Assembly (NCBI RefSeq): GCF_015594625.1
Contig: NZ_JADNRQ010000012.1
Location: 18,580 to 82,579, forward strand
Direction: 5' to 3'
From: Desulfallas sp. Bu1-1
Lineage (GTDB): Bacteria > Bacillota > Desulfotomaculia > Desulfotomaculales > Desulfallaceae
DNA: 64,000 bases
Each line of letters begins with the position of its first letter. The first letter of the stretch is position 1. The notes under the pieces were generated by a model. It was not told where the DNA came from. It ran no database searches and saw nothing but the letters and a program-made list of their open reading frames with translations. Below are positions 8,826-17,401 of this stretch, in pieces. The position numbers and the translations under genes are program-made.

Positions 8826-10010
8826 ATGAGAGAAGTATACCTCGTGGAAGGTGTCCGTACAGCGATCGCAAAATCAGGGAAAAAATCCTGGTTTGCAAAT
8901 GTGAGGGCGGATGACCTGGCCGCCCTTGTGATAAATGAAGTTCTGGAACGCGCGGGCATAACAGGGAAGCAAAGGGAGCAGGTGGACGACGTTATTCTGG
9001 GCGGAACGTATTTAATGAAAGAAATGGGTTCCAATATTGGCCGGTATGCAACCATCATGGCCGGTATGCCATACAGCGTGCCGGGTTGCACTGTTGACCG
9101 CCTGTGCGGGTCCGGCTTGCAGTCCATAGCGTTCGCCATTTCATCCATAGCCATGGGATGGGCCGATTTAATCATTGCCGGTGGTGTCCAGCACATGACT
9201 CACGTTCCAATGCTCAGCGGCATTGACCCCAACCCCAGGCTTGGTGAGTTCTGCGATCCCAATATGATCAGAATGGGCTACACTGCGGAAATGGTGGCCA
9301 GAAGGTTTAACATCAGCAGGGAAAAACAGGATCAAATGGCCGTGGAAAGCCATGCCAAAGCCCACAAGGCGACCGAAGAGGGTTTATTTAAAGATGAAAT
9401 ACTGCCCGTAGAAGCTGAAGTCCCCACTGAAGACGGGGGCACTCAAAAAATGGTGGTTGACCGTGACCAGGGAATCAGGCCGGGGACCACTATGGAAGTA
9501 CTATCTAAACTAAAACCGGTATTCATGGATGATGAAAAAGCAACCGTGACCGCCGGCAATTCCAGTCAAACCAACGACGCCGCCGCCGCTGTTTTGGTGG
9601 CCAGCAAGGAAAAGGCTAAAGAACTCGGGCTCAAGCCCAAATTGAAGCTGGTCGGGTATGCGGTTGTTGGCGTGGACCCGGCCCTGATGGGTATAGGCCC
9701 CGCTTTTGCTATACCAAAAGTATTGAAACAAGCCGGTATGACCATTGACCAAATTGACATCTGGGAAATCAACGAGGCGTTTGCATCACAGGCAGTATAT
9801 TGCACAGAGAGGCTGGGCATTAGAAACCACCCGCTGCTCAACCCCCGTGGAAGCGGCATTGCCCTGGGGCACCCCCTGGGTTGTACCGGTGCCCGGATTG
9901 CCACAACGATCATGCATGAAATGCCGTACTACAGCGCCAAATATGCCGTGGAAAGCATGTGTATAGGTCACGGTCAGGGTGCCGCGGCAATTTGGGAATG
10001 GGTCGGCTAA
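8826..10010 (+). CDS. Acetyl-CoA acetyltransferase (thiolase)
   Basis: 394 residues, the standard biosynthetic/degradative thiolase length. The nucleophilic cysteine lies in RLCGSGLQS, the GxxLGHPLGCTGAR histidine segment is near the C-terminus, and the second cysteine lies in CIGHGQG. It would cleave a 3-ketoacyl-CoA with CoA. The AGAAGGAGG ribosome site is well placed. It follows hbd and precedes a crotonase, so a full beta-oxidation cycle is encoded together. Confidence 0.93.
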   Translation: MREVYLVEGVRTAIAKSGKKSWFANVRADDLAALVINEVLERAGITGKQREQVDDVILGGTYLMKEMGSNIGRYATIMAGMPYSVPGCTVDRLCGSGLQSIAFAISSIAMGWADLIIAGGVQHMTHVPMLSGIDPNPRLGEFCDPNMIRMGYTAEMVARRFNISREKQDQMAVESHAKAHKATEEGLFKDEILPVEAEVPTEDGGTQKMVVDRDQGIRPGTTMEVLSKLKPVFMDDEKATVTAGNSSQTNDAAAAVLVASKEKAKELGLKPKLKLVGYAVVGVDPALMGIGPAFAIPKVLKQAGMTIDQIDIWEINEAFASQAVYCTERLGIRNHPLLNPRGSGIALGHPLGCTGARIATTIMHEMPYYSAKYAVESMCIGHGQGAAAIWEWVG

Positions 10011-10037
10011 AAAATTTTTGAAAGAGAGGGATATGGA

Positions 10038-10817
10038 ATGGAATTTCAAAACCTGTTGCTTGAAAAGGATGGACATATTGCTTTAATCACCTTAAACCGG
10101 CCGGAAGTTCGCAATGCCCTTGATCCCCGGACATGGGCCGAAATTCGCGCCGCCATTCGGGAATGCCGCTTTGATAATGATGTCCGTGTGGTAATTATCA
10201 CCGGTGCGGGGGGTAAAGCATTTGCGTCCGGCGCAGACATCAGATCTCTCAGGGATCGCGAGACTTTGGAAGTTTTGAAAAGTGAAGCGCAGGAATCATT
10301 AAATGATATCGAAAACCTGGATAAACCCGTAATAGCGGCTATCGACGGGTTTGCCCTGGGCGGCGGGTGCGAACTGGCCATGGCCTGTGATATCAGAATT
10401 GCCACCAGCCGTTCCAAACTGGGCCAGCCTGAAGTGAACCTGGGCATTATCCCGGGCGCCGGTGGAACCCAAAGGCTGCAAAGAATTGTCGGCATAGGCA
10501 AGGCCAAGGAGTTGATTTTTACCGGCGATATTATCAGCGCGCAGGAAGCCAAGGAAATCGGGCTGATTAATAAAGTAGTGGAACAACCCGAGGAATTACT
10601 GCCTGCGGCCAAGGAGATGGCGCAAAAGATCATTGCCAAGGGGCCCGTTGCCGTCAGCCTGGCCAAGCTTGCGATCAATGTCGGCTCCAATACCGATATA
10701 AACTCCGGCCTGTTATTTGAAAAATTTGCGCAGACGATTGCTTTTTCCACTGAGGATCGCATTGAGGGAACTACGGCGTTTCTCGAAAAACGGAAACCGG
10801 AATTTAAAGGTAAATAA
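10038..10817 (+). CDS. Enoyl-CoA hydratase (crotonase family)
   Basis: 259 residues with the crotonase oxyanion-hole segments ASGADI and GFALGGGCELAMACD, and a PEVNLGIIPGAGGTQRL segment with the second catalytic glutamate position. Hydration of a 2-enoyl-CoA to 3-hydroxyacyl-CoA is the expected role between the acyl-CoA dehydrogenases and hbd. Crotonases have many side activities, so substrate use is inferred from context only. It starts 28 bases after the thiolase with a GAGAGGG ribosome site. Confidence 0.9.
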   Translation: MEFQNLLLEKDGHIALITLNRPEVRNALDPRTWAEIRAAIRECRFDNDVRVVIITGAGGKAFASGADIRSLRDRETLEVLKSEAQESLNDIENLDKPVIAAIDGFALGGGCELAMACDIRIATSRSKLGQPEVNLGIIPGAGGTQRLQRIVGIGKAKELIFTGDIISAQEAKEIGLINKVVEQPEELLPAAKEMAQKIIAKGPVAVSLAKLAINVGSNTDINSGLLFEKFAQTIAFSTEDRIEGTTAFLEKRKPEFKGK

Positions 10818-10926
10818 TAAAAAGCTAAATTATGATTTAACCGCAAAACCGCCGGAGCGCCAGATACAAGTACCGGGTTTTTGCAGCAAAATCAATTATT
10901 TTATTTAATAAATAGGGGGGCCGGAA

Positions 10927-12081
10927 ATGGATTTTAGCATATCCGATGAAATGAGGGATATGAAGCGTACTATCCGCGATTTTGTTGACAACGAAGTAGA
11001 CAAATACAGCCAGCAAATAGAAGAAGAAGATAAAATTCCCCAGCACCTGATCGATAAAGCGAAAGAAATGGGCCTGTTCGGGATGAGCATTCCCGAAGAA
11101 TACGGCGGGCTGGGCCTCAGCATGGTGGAAAAATGCCTTTTGCTGGAAGAATTGGGCCGGGCCAACATGAGTTTTACAACTTTGATCGGGGCACATACGG
11201 GTATTGGCACTACCGGCATTGTTGAACTGGCCAGCGAAGAATTGAAGCGCAAATACCTGCCTGCTTTGGCCAGCGGGGAAAAACTCGGCGCCTTTGCCCT
11301 GACCGAGCCGGATGCCGGTTCGGACGCGGCGAATATGAAAACTACTGCTGTTTTAAAGGGCGATAAATGGATTTTAAACGGCATGAAGCATTTTATTACC
11401 AACGCGCCCGAAGCCAGTATTTTTACGGTCATTGCCGTGACAGACAAGGAAAAAGGGGCTCGCGGCGGCTATACGGCTTTTATCGTGGAAAAAGATTTCC
11501 CCGGGTTTTCCATTGGAACCATTGAAAAGAAAATGGGCCTGCGCGGATCGCATACCTCCGAGGTGATTTTTGAAGATTGCGAAGTGCCGAAGGAAAACAT
11601 TCTGGGCGAAGTGGGGCGCGGGTATGCAAGCGCTTTAAGGATATTGAGCAAGGGAAGGGTGGCCCTGGGAGCCCGCTGTGTCGGAGCCTGTGACAAACTG
11701 GTGGAACTTTCGGTTAAGTATGCCCAGCAGAGGGTTCAATTCGGCAAGCCCATTGCCAGTTTCCAGGCTATTCAATGGATGCTGGCGGAAATGGCCACCG
11801 ATACCGAAGCAGCCCGGGCTTTAACTTACAGGGTGGCCTGGATGGTGGACCAGGGGCTGCCTGTTGTTAAAGAAGGACCCATGGTTAAATTATTTGCCTC
11901 CGAGGCTTTAGGCAGGGTTGTTGACAAGGCGGTACAAATTCACGGGGGCATGGGGTATATGAAGGAGTTCCCGGTGGAGCGTTTTTACCGGGATGCCAGG
12001 CTTACCCGTATATATGAGGGAACCAACGAAATTCAGCGGATGGTTATTGCCGGCAGGCTGCTTAAGGAAATGGAAATATAG
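10927..12081 (+). CDS. Acyl-CoA dehydrogenase, short class
   Basis: 384 residues, the usual length of butyryl-CoA-type dehydrogenases. The FALTEPDAGSDA segment and the catalytic glutamate in RIYEGTNEIQRM are present. It differs from the 612-residue paralogue at the start of the operon and probably acts on another chain length or a branched substrate. The GGGGGG ribosome site lies just before the ATG. No etfAB genes are in the window, so the electron acceptor must be encoded elsewhere. Confidence 0.92.
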   Translation: MDFSISDEMRDMKRTIRDFVDNEVDKYSQQIEEEDKIPQHLIDKAKEMGLFGMSIPEEYGGLGLSMVEKCLLLEELGRANMSFTTLIGAHTGIGTTGIVELASEELKRKYLPALASGEKLGAFALTEPDAGSDAANMKTTAVLKGDKWILNGMKHFITNAPEASIFTVIAVTDKEKGARGGYTAFIVEKDFPGFSIGTIEKKMGLRGSHTSEVIFEDCEVPKENILGEVGRGYASALRILSKGRVALGARCVGACDKLVELSVKYAQQRVQFGKPIASFQAIQWMLAEMATDTEAARALTYRVAWMVDQGLPVVKEGPMVKLFASEALGRVVDKAVQIHGGMGYMKEFPVERFYRDARLTRIYEGTNEIQRMVIAGRLLKEMEI

Positions 12082-12104
12082 CTGTTGAAAGAAGGTGTCA
12101 ATGA

Positions 12105-13286
12105 GTGGAAGGCGTAGCCATCATCGGAGCCGGGCAAACTCGCTACGGTGATTTTCCCGGTAAAGGAGTGAAAGAGCTTTTTGCCGAAGCATATTTGGAA
12201 GCGCTGAAAAGCGTTGATCATGGATTGGATCCGCAAACGATCCAGGCCGCTTATATTGGCTGCCTCAGCGCCGGTAGCGGGTTTCAGCTGGGGCAGCTGG
12301 CTCCGCTGCTGATGGGGCATGTCGGGTTGCCCCATGTAAATGCGGTGCGGGTGGAAAATGCCTGCGCCTCCGGAGGATTTGCCCTGTATACTGCAGCTTG
12401 CGCGGTGGCTTCCGGAAAGTTTGACCTGGTAGTGGCCGCTGGCGTGGAAAAAATGCGGGACGTTTCTTCCAGTAAAGGCAGGTACTGGCTGGGAGTGTCC
12501 GGGGATACGGAGTATGAACGCCTTGCCGGGTCAACCTTTGCCGGCATCTACGCCCTGATGGCGGCCAGGTATATGCATGAGTACGGGTTAAAAAGGGAAC
12601 ATCTTTCCATGGTCGCCGTAAAAAACCACCGCAACGCGGTAGCTAATCCCAAGGCGCAGTTTCGCAGGGAAATAACCCTGGAACAGGCTATGAACGGCGT
12701 TCCCGTTGCTCATCCGTTTAACGTTTGGGACTGCAGTCCCACCACCGACGGAGCCGCGGTGGTTCTACTGTGCAACGCCAAAATAGCCAGGCAGTTTACC
12801 AGCAAACCCGTTTATCTAAAAGGTTTCGGCGCGGCAAGCGACTATTTGGCCATTCATGACCGGAATACTGTCACCAGCCTGGCCGCCACGCGCCGGGCTG
12901 CTGCGGAAGCATATAAACAGGCGGGAATCGGTCCCTCTGATATTGATTTTGCGGAAGTACATGATTGTTTTACCATTGCCGAAATACTGGCCTATGGTGA
13001 TCTAGGCTTTTGCGAAGTGGGACGCGCCCATTATTTACTGGAAAATGGAGACACCCAGCTGGATGGAAGGCTGCCGGTAAACGCCAGCGGGGGTTTAAAG
13101 GCCAAAGGGCACCCCATCGGCGCCACCGGTTGCGGCATGGCCTGCGAAATATTCAAGCAGCTCAGGGATGAGGCCATGGAACCCAGCCGCCAGATTAAAA
13201 ACGCCAGGTATGCCCTGTCCCATAATGTGGGCGGTTCCGGTGGAACGGCCGCGGTCTTCATTTATCAGAGAGGGGACGAATCATGA
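12105..13286 (+). CDS. Thiolase-like protein (SCP2/acetyl-CoA acetyltransferase, archaeal-type)
   Basis: 393 residues of the thiolase superfamily, SCP2-like branch: ENACASGGFA with the nucleophilic cysteine, EVHDCF, and the NASGGLKAKGHPIGATGC segment. The GTG start has GAAGGTG 8 bases upstream. It overlaps the next gene by four bases (ATGA) and lies in the order thiolase, HMG-CoA-synthase-like, DUF35. That trio matches the thiolase/HMG-CoA synthase/DUF35 complex described in archaea. Its partner lacks an expected catalytic glutamate, so the complex probably performs a thiolytic or condensation step different from mevalonate synthesis. Confidence 0.88.
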   Translation: MEGVAIIGAGQTRYGDFPGKGVKELFAEAYLEALKSVDHGLDPQTIQAAYIGCLSAGSGFQLGQLAPLLMGHVGLPHVNAVRVENACASGGFALYTAACAVASGKFDLVVAAGVEKMRDVSSSKGRYWLGVSGDTEYERLAGSTFAGIYALMAARYMHEYGLKREHLSMVAVKNHRNAVANPKAQFRREITLEQAMNGVPVAHPFNVWDCSPTTDGAAVVLLCNAKIARQFTSKPVYLKGFGAASDYLAIHDRNTVTSLAATRRAAAEAYKQAGIGPSDIDFAEVHDCFTIAEILAYGDLGFCEVGRAHYLLENGDTQLDGRLPVNASGGLKAKGHPIGATGCGMACEIFKQLRDEAMEPSRQIKNARYALSHNVGGSGGTAAVFIYQRGDES

Positions 13287-14290
13287 CGATAAGTGTTATA
13301 TCTTATGGGATTTATATACCGTTCCTGCGGATTAAAAGGGAGGAATATATAAGCGCCCTGGGCAGCTGCAGCGCCGCTTTTAAAGAAAAAGCGGTGATGG
13401 ATATAGATGAGGATACCATTACCATGGCGGTGGAAGCGGCCAGGGACGCCGTTGCCGGCGTGGATAAATCCCGGATCGGCGTGCTGGCCCTGGCGTCCAC
13501 CAATTTCCCCTACCGGGAAAAAGTAGCCGCGGGAACTGTGATTGAGGCCCTGGGCCTGAGCAACAATATCTTGACTTGCCAGCATGGCAATTCCACGCTG
13601 GCCGGCACGGAAGCGATTTTGTCGGCAATTGGCTTGCTGAGCCTAACAGATCAGAAATACGCTCTGGTGGTGGTTGCCGATGCCCCGGCGTCCGGCGCTT
13701 CTGTGGATATGGAGCACGGCTTCGGCGCCGCCGCCTGTGCATTCATCCTGGCAAAGGATGAACCCGGCCTGGAATTTGAAGGGGTGTACGCTTACGCCGC
13801 GGAGTCCATGGGAATTCGTTACGGCCTGCCCGGGGAAACGGATCTCAGGGATATAGGAGTCAAAACTTACTCCAACCTGGCTTATAATGATACGGTCAGG
13901 GCTTCGGTCAGGGGCCTGCTTGATAAGCTCGGGCGAAAACCCGGTGATTACCGCCATGTGATCCTGCACCAGTATGATGCTAAAGACGCTTCGGGTTTGG
14001 CCAAAAAGCTGGGCTTTGGTGAAGAACAAATAAACGCGGGCCTGGTTTTTGCCAAGCTGGGAGATACGGGAGCTTGTTCCACACTGGTGGGATTATGCAA
14101 TGTGCTGGATAATGCGTCCCCGGGTGATAATATGATTATTTGCTCCTACGGGTCGGGCGCGGGTAGCCACGCTTTAAGCTTCAAGTTAACCGGTCAACCG
14201 CCCAAACCAAGGAATTCGTTAAAATCATTGTTGGAACGGAAAAAATACATCGGTTACGTTCAATACTTAAAATTGAAAAGAAATATTTGA
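13283..14290 (+). CDS. HMG-CoA-synthase-like protein (3-oxoacyl-ACP synthase III fold)
   Basis: 335 residues resembling archaeal-type HMG-CoA synthase: the N-terminal GIYIPFLRIKREEY, a DEDTITMAVEAARDA segment, Cys99 in TCQHGNST at the usual nucleophile position, and the LHQYDAKDASGLAKKLGF segment carrying the expected histidine. By my recall of the alignment, the catalytic glutamate of HMG-CoA synthases (in an SES segment) is replaced by Thr73 in ASTNFPY. No mevalonate pathway genes are nearby. I infer a paralogue used in acyl-CoA breakdown or as a structural partner of the flanking thiolase and DUF35 protein. Confidence 0.75.
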   Translation: MTISVISYGIYIPFLRIKREEYISALGSCSAAFKEKAVMDIDEDTITMAVEAARDAVAGVDKSRIGVLALASTNFPYREKVAAGTVIEALGLSNNILTCQHGNSTLAGTEAILSAIGLLSLTDQKYALVVVADAPASGASVDMEHGFGAAACAFILAKDEPGLEFEGVYAYAAESMGIRYGLPGETDLRDIGVKTYSNLAYNDTVRASVRGLLDKLGRKPGDYRHVILHQYDAKDASGLAKKLGFGEEQINAGLVFAKLGDTGACSTLVGLCNVLDNASPGDNMIICSYGSGAGSHALSFKLTGQPPKPRNSLKSLLERKKYIGYVQYLKLKRNI

Positions 14291-14300
14291 GGTGATTGGT

Positions 14301-14717
14301 ATGGGCGCTCATATTTCCATTCCCATGTATCAAAGGGCGGTCCCCCAGCGCTACAGGCTTATTGGCCAAAGATGTCTTAAATGCGGCAGGGTCAATTTTC
14401 CCCCAAAAGCCGTATGCAAATACTGTTTGACCGGCTCTGAATTTGAAAATGTGCAGCTCAGCGGCAGGGGCACCATATATTCCTACACTATTATTGCGGG
14501 AGGCGGCGCCCCGCCGGAATTTGCGGAAGACGCCCGGTGCAAGGGCAGTTATCCGGTGGTGCTGGTGGAACTGGAGGAAGGTCCCAGGATCATAGCCCAG
14601 CTGGTAAATCCCCCCGGGGAGGGGATTTCCATAGGGATGCCGGTTGAAGCGGTGTTCAGAAGGATTTACGAGGAAGAGGGAGTTATCCGATACGGGTTTA
14701 AATTCAGGTTGGTTTAA
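14301..14717 (+). CDS. DUF35 Zn-ribbon / OB-fold protein, thiolase partner
   Basis: 138 residues: an N-terminal zinc ribbon (CLKC ... CKYC, about residues 27-45) followed by an OB fold with GRGTIYSYTI and VVLVELEEGPRI segments. DUF35 proteins bind CoA esters and bridge thiolases to partner enzymes; BbsA of toluene degradation and the archaeal HMG-CoA synthase complex are known cases. The ATG at 14301 was chosen because GAGGTGATT precedes it; an in-frame GTG at 14292 is inside that site. It is the last gene of the sigma-54 operon. Confidence 0.88.
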   Translation: MGAHISIPMYQRAVPQRYRLIGQRCLKCGRVNFPPKAVCKYCLTGSEFENVQLSGRGTIYSYTIIAGGGAPPEFAEDARCKGSYPVVLVELEEGPRIIAQLVNPPGEGISIGMPVEAVFRRIYEEEGVIRYGFKFRLV

Positions 14718-14734
14718 AATGTACCATTTAATGA

Positions 14735-14760
14735 AGCCCCTGAGCGGGGCGATTTTTTTA
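14735..14760 (+). terminator. Rho-independent terminator ending the beta-oxidation operon
   Basis: GCCCC-TGAGC-GGGGC followed by GATTTTTTTA, 18 bases after the DUF35 stop codon. The convergent minus-strand gene ends shortly after. Confidence 0.85.
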
Positions 14761-14812
14761 TCAAGATGGGCTGGTGTTGATGAAAGAAAAACAAAAGCTT
14801 TGTTAATTTGCA

Positions 14813-15742
14813 TTAAATTTGTTTTTTGATTTTTAGCAGATCAATTAACATTTCATCCCTGTTTTTAATTCGCTTTAATTTTTCGGGCCGGTCAACTGCA
14901 TTAAATTGTTCAATAATTTTTGTTATTATTTCGCTGTCTAGCTTCTTATTTCGCTCTTGTTGCCAGCTTTCTTCGAGAACAGGCTTAAAGTGTTCAAAAA
15001 AACCCTTTAAACCTGAATCCGATGCCAAATCAAAAACTTCGAACGGTCCCATGAGGGCCCATCTCAGGCCTATTCCGGCACTTACGGCGGCGTCCACATC
15101 GGCTACTGTGGCAACTCCATTGTCGATAAGGTTTATACATTCTCTTAACAAGGCATTTTGAAGCCTGTTTAAAATAAAACCTTTGGTTTCTTTGTTGCAT
15201 AAAACGGGTATTTTGCCTATACTTTTGAGAAATTCCATGGTAATATCAACTACATCGGTTGCCGTCCCGGGGCCCGGCACAACCTCAACCACCGGAATGA
15301 GATGCGGCGGGTTAAAAGGATGTGCAACCAAACAACGCTCGGGATTGACCATTCTGGCTGTGATCAAGGATATGGGGAAAGATGAAGTAGATGACGCGAT
15401 TATAGCATTACTCCCGGCGATTTCCTCCATTTTGGCATAAAGGCTTTGCTTGATTTCAATATCCTCAGTAACTGCTTCAATAATATAATCCGCACCATAC
15501 AGCGCCTGCGCCAGGTCGTCCGTGACCACGACAAGATCCGATATGGATTGAAAGTTTTCCGGTGATAACAAACACTTTGAAGACAAAGTGTTTAAAGCAT
15601 CGATTAAAAATTGCCTGACTTTTATAAAGGCTTCTTTGTTTATGTCGTACATTGTCACCGGATAGCCGGAACGGGCCAACAGTAGCGCCCAGGAACGTCC
15701 AATTAAGCCTGAGCCTACAATGGCTATTTTTTTAATTTGCAT
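14813..15742 (-). CDS. 3-hydroxyacyl-CoA dehydrogenase family protein (second copy)
   Basis: 309 residues with the GSGLIGRSWALLLARSGY Rossmann start, an AHPFNPPHLIPVVEVV segment containing the catalytic histidine, and a helical C-terminal domain. The HPFNPPHLIP form and the slightly longer tail are closer to the lambda-crystallin/carnitine dehydrogenase-like branch than to the Hbd at 7807, so it may act on free or unusual hydroxy acids. It is transcribed from its own divergent sigma-54 promoter at 15805-15820. The start is ATG with CAGGTG upstream. Confidence 0.85.
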   Translation of the reverse strand: MQIKKIAIVGSGLIGRSWALLLARSGYPVTMYDINKEAFIKVRQFLIDALNTLSSKCLLSPENFQSISDLVVVTDDLAQALYGADYIIEAVTEDIEIKQSLYAKMEEIAGSNAIIASSTSSFPISLITARMVNPERCLVAHPFNPPHLIPVVEVVPGPGTATDVVDITMEFLKSIGKIPVLCNKETKGFILNRLQNALLRECINLIDNGVATVADVDAAVSAGIGLRWALMGPFEVFDLASDSGLKGFFEHFKPVLEESWQQERNKKLDSEIITKIIEQFNAVDRPEKLKRIKNRDEMLIDLLKIKKQI

Positions 15743-15804
15743 AAATACAACACCTGCCCAAACCTATTACAATCTCACAGTTGATGAAATATAAAATTTG
15801 TTAA

Positions 15805-15820
15805 CGCAAAAATCATGCCT
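15805..15820 (-). promoter_or_regulatory. Sigma-54 promoter of the second 3-hydroxyacyl-CoA dehydrogenase
   Basis: On the minus strand AGGCATG-N4-TTGCG has GG and GC 12 bases apart; only the first T of the -24 box and the last base deviate. It lies about 65 bases before the gene start and faces away from the promoter at 15960. Confidence 0.7.
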
Positions 15821-15891
15821 AGCGTTTTGTTGTGCCGCTGGTTACTGTTAAGCAGTGGAAATAAGTTTATATTCTTAATTTTGTTACAAAA

Positions 15892-15929
15892 TTGAACTTA
15901 TTGTTCAAATCTGAAATTAATTCAGATTT
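15892..15929. promoter_or_regulatory. Two inverted repeats between divergent sigma-54 promoters (candidate activator sites)
   Basis: TTGAAC-N5-GTTCAA (15892-15908) and AAATCTGAA-N5-TTCAGATTT (15907-15929) are both perfect and nearly abut. They sit between the two back-to-back -24/-12 promoters, 30-130 bases from each, as expected for shared enhancer-binding sites. Confidence 0.6.
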
Positions 15930-15959
15930 ACTGATACTAATTGTATAGGGATATAGCAA

Positions 15960-15975
15960 AGGCATTTTTATTGCA
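15960..15975 (+). promoter_or_regulatory. Sigma-54 promoter of the permease/hydrolase operon
   Basis: AGGCATT-N4-TTGCA with GG and GC spaced 12 bases; the first base is A instead of T. The start site would be near 15985, leaving a very short leader before the GGAGGG ribosome site at 15988. Confidence 0.75.
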
Positions 15976-15997
15976 AGGTGTTTTTACGGAGGGAAAA

Positions 15998-17386
15998 ATG
16001 AAAGTGTCGATACAAAAGGCTTACCCCAGAGCGTTATATATTAATACCGCAAGATCTTCACTTTGTGCCGGTTTGGCTCTGACATACCTGGCCAAGGCGT
16101 ATCTTCAATGGCCAGTTTTAAATACAGTCCTCAGCATAGTTTGTTTGTTTTGTATCCTGATTTGTTTTTCCGCGGTCCGGGGTGTAACCAGGAGCGTTGC
16201 TTTAATTCTATTTCTTTCCGGAGCTTTGCTGCTGGTTTTTGCCGGTGCTGATGTAAAACTTTGGCTGATAGCGGTGACTCAAAACGCCAATTTAATAACG
16301 TTGCTTGTTTTGGTACCTGTTTTTGGCATGCCGCTTAAATATGGCGGGTATTACCAGGTACTGGACGCCATGGTTGACAGGTACATGAACCACAGGCACA
16401 GGATATACTGGGTTCCGGCCTTGCTTGGCCACTTTTTTGGGGCGCTGATGAACATGGGGGCCATACCTGTCGTATACAAGTTGATAATCCACGGCAAGTT
16501 GCCGCGCGTGTTTCAATCAGTGCCCGGTGCAATATTGCGTGGTTTCAGTTCATCAATTTATTGGTCTCCAAACATGGTTTCGGTTGCCCTGGTTACTTAT
16601 TATTTACGAGTGCCTTGGGCGGAGTTCGCCCGCGGCGGAATCATCTTAACCTTAATAAGCTTGCTTGTCGGCTGGTTGATCCATTTAATTACCGATGGTA
16701 AACCTCAAAATCATATGGATACGAACCTGCCGGCCAGAGAGGGTATCGACAGAAAAAAACTGGCGGAGTTATTTGTTTTTTGCTCGTTATTTCTCGGTAC
16801 CATTATTTATATTGCCACCGAAACCGCAATTCCTGTGCTTGACGCCGTGCCGTTGCTGGCCCTGGCTTATCCTGTCTTTTGGCTGGGTGTTTTGGGTAAG
16901 GGATGCGTAATTTTGGAGGCGTACGAAGATTATATGCGGTATACTCTGCCTGGTTTTGCGTCGGAAATAGTCATGTTTTTGGGGGCCGGGTTTGTTGCCG
17001 CGGCGTTGTCGATCACAAGCATCGGCGATAAAATATCTTTATTTTTGAAGGATTTTATTGGTTTAAATCCTTATTTACTATGTTTTTTCATCGTATCATC
17101 GATTGTCCTGTTTTCTGTTGTCGGGGTTACGCCAATGGTGACGGTAATGGCCTACAGCGCTTCGTTGAACCCTGCATTAATGGGATTGTCCTCGCACCTG
17201 CTTTCCCTGGTATTGGTGGGTGGGTGGGCCACCAGCGTACTTGTTTCACCATTTACCGGAGTGACATTGATTATGTCGGGGTTGACCCAAAAATCGTCTT
17301 TTGAAATAGCCCGATCAAACTGGTTGTTTGGCGGTGTCATGGTACTGTTGCTTTCCGCTATGCCTCTGCTACAAAAGTGCATGTAA
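15998..17386 (+). CDS. Multi-pass membrane permease, family not identified
   Basis: About 462 residues with roughly 11-12 hydrophobic segments and few charged loops, so an integral membrane transporter. The general build (paired halves, glycine-rich helix breaks, AGADVKLWL and GWATSVLVSPFTGVTL segments) resembles the ion transporter superfamily of organic anion carriers, but I do not recognise a specific family. The ATG at 15998 has GGAGGG 4-9 bases upstream; the longer frame starting at 15941 would run through the sigma-54 promoter. The hydrolase gene follows after 15 bases, which suggests uptake or export of an ester, lactone or CoA-pathway acid. Confidence 0.75.
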   Translation: MKVSIQKAYPRALYINTARSSLCAGLALTYLAKAYLQWPVLNTVLSIVCLFCILICFSAVRGVTRSVALILFLSGALLLVFAGADVKLWLIAVTQNANLITLLVLVPVFGMPLKYGGYYQVLDAMVDRYMNHRHRIYWVPALLGHFFGALMNMGAIPVVYKLIIHGKLPRVFQSVPGAILRGFSSSIYWSPNMVSVALVTYYLRVPWAEFARGGIILTLISLLVGWLIHLITDGKPQNHMDTNLPAREGIDRKKLAELFVFCSLFLGTIIYIATETAIPVLDAVPLLALAYPVFWLGVLGKGCVILEAYEDYMRYTLPGFASEIVMFLGAGFVAAALSITSIGDKISLFLKDFIGLNPYLLCFFIVSSIVLFSVVGVTPMVTVMAYSASLNPALMGLSSHLLSLVLVGGWATSVLVSPFTGVTLIMSGLTQKSSFEIARSNWLFGGVMVLLLSAMPLLQKCM

Positions 17387-17401
17387 AGGGGGTGAATTAA
17401 A

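Noticed and set aside
10046..10846. Long open frame (266 codons) opposite the crotonase gene
   Set aside because: It lies fully antisense to a well-supported crotonase gene, has no family resemblance and reflects codon bias.
13283..14290. HMG-CoA synthase of a mevalonate pathway
   Set aside because: No mevalonate genes nearby, beta-oxidation context, and an expected catalytic glutamate seems replaced.
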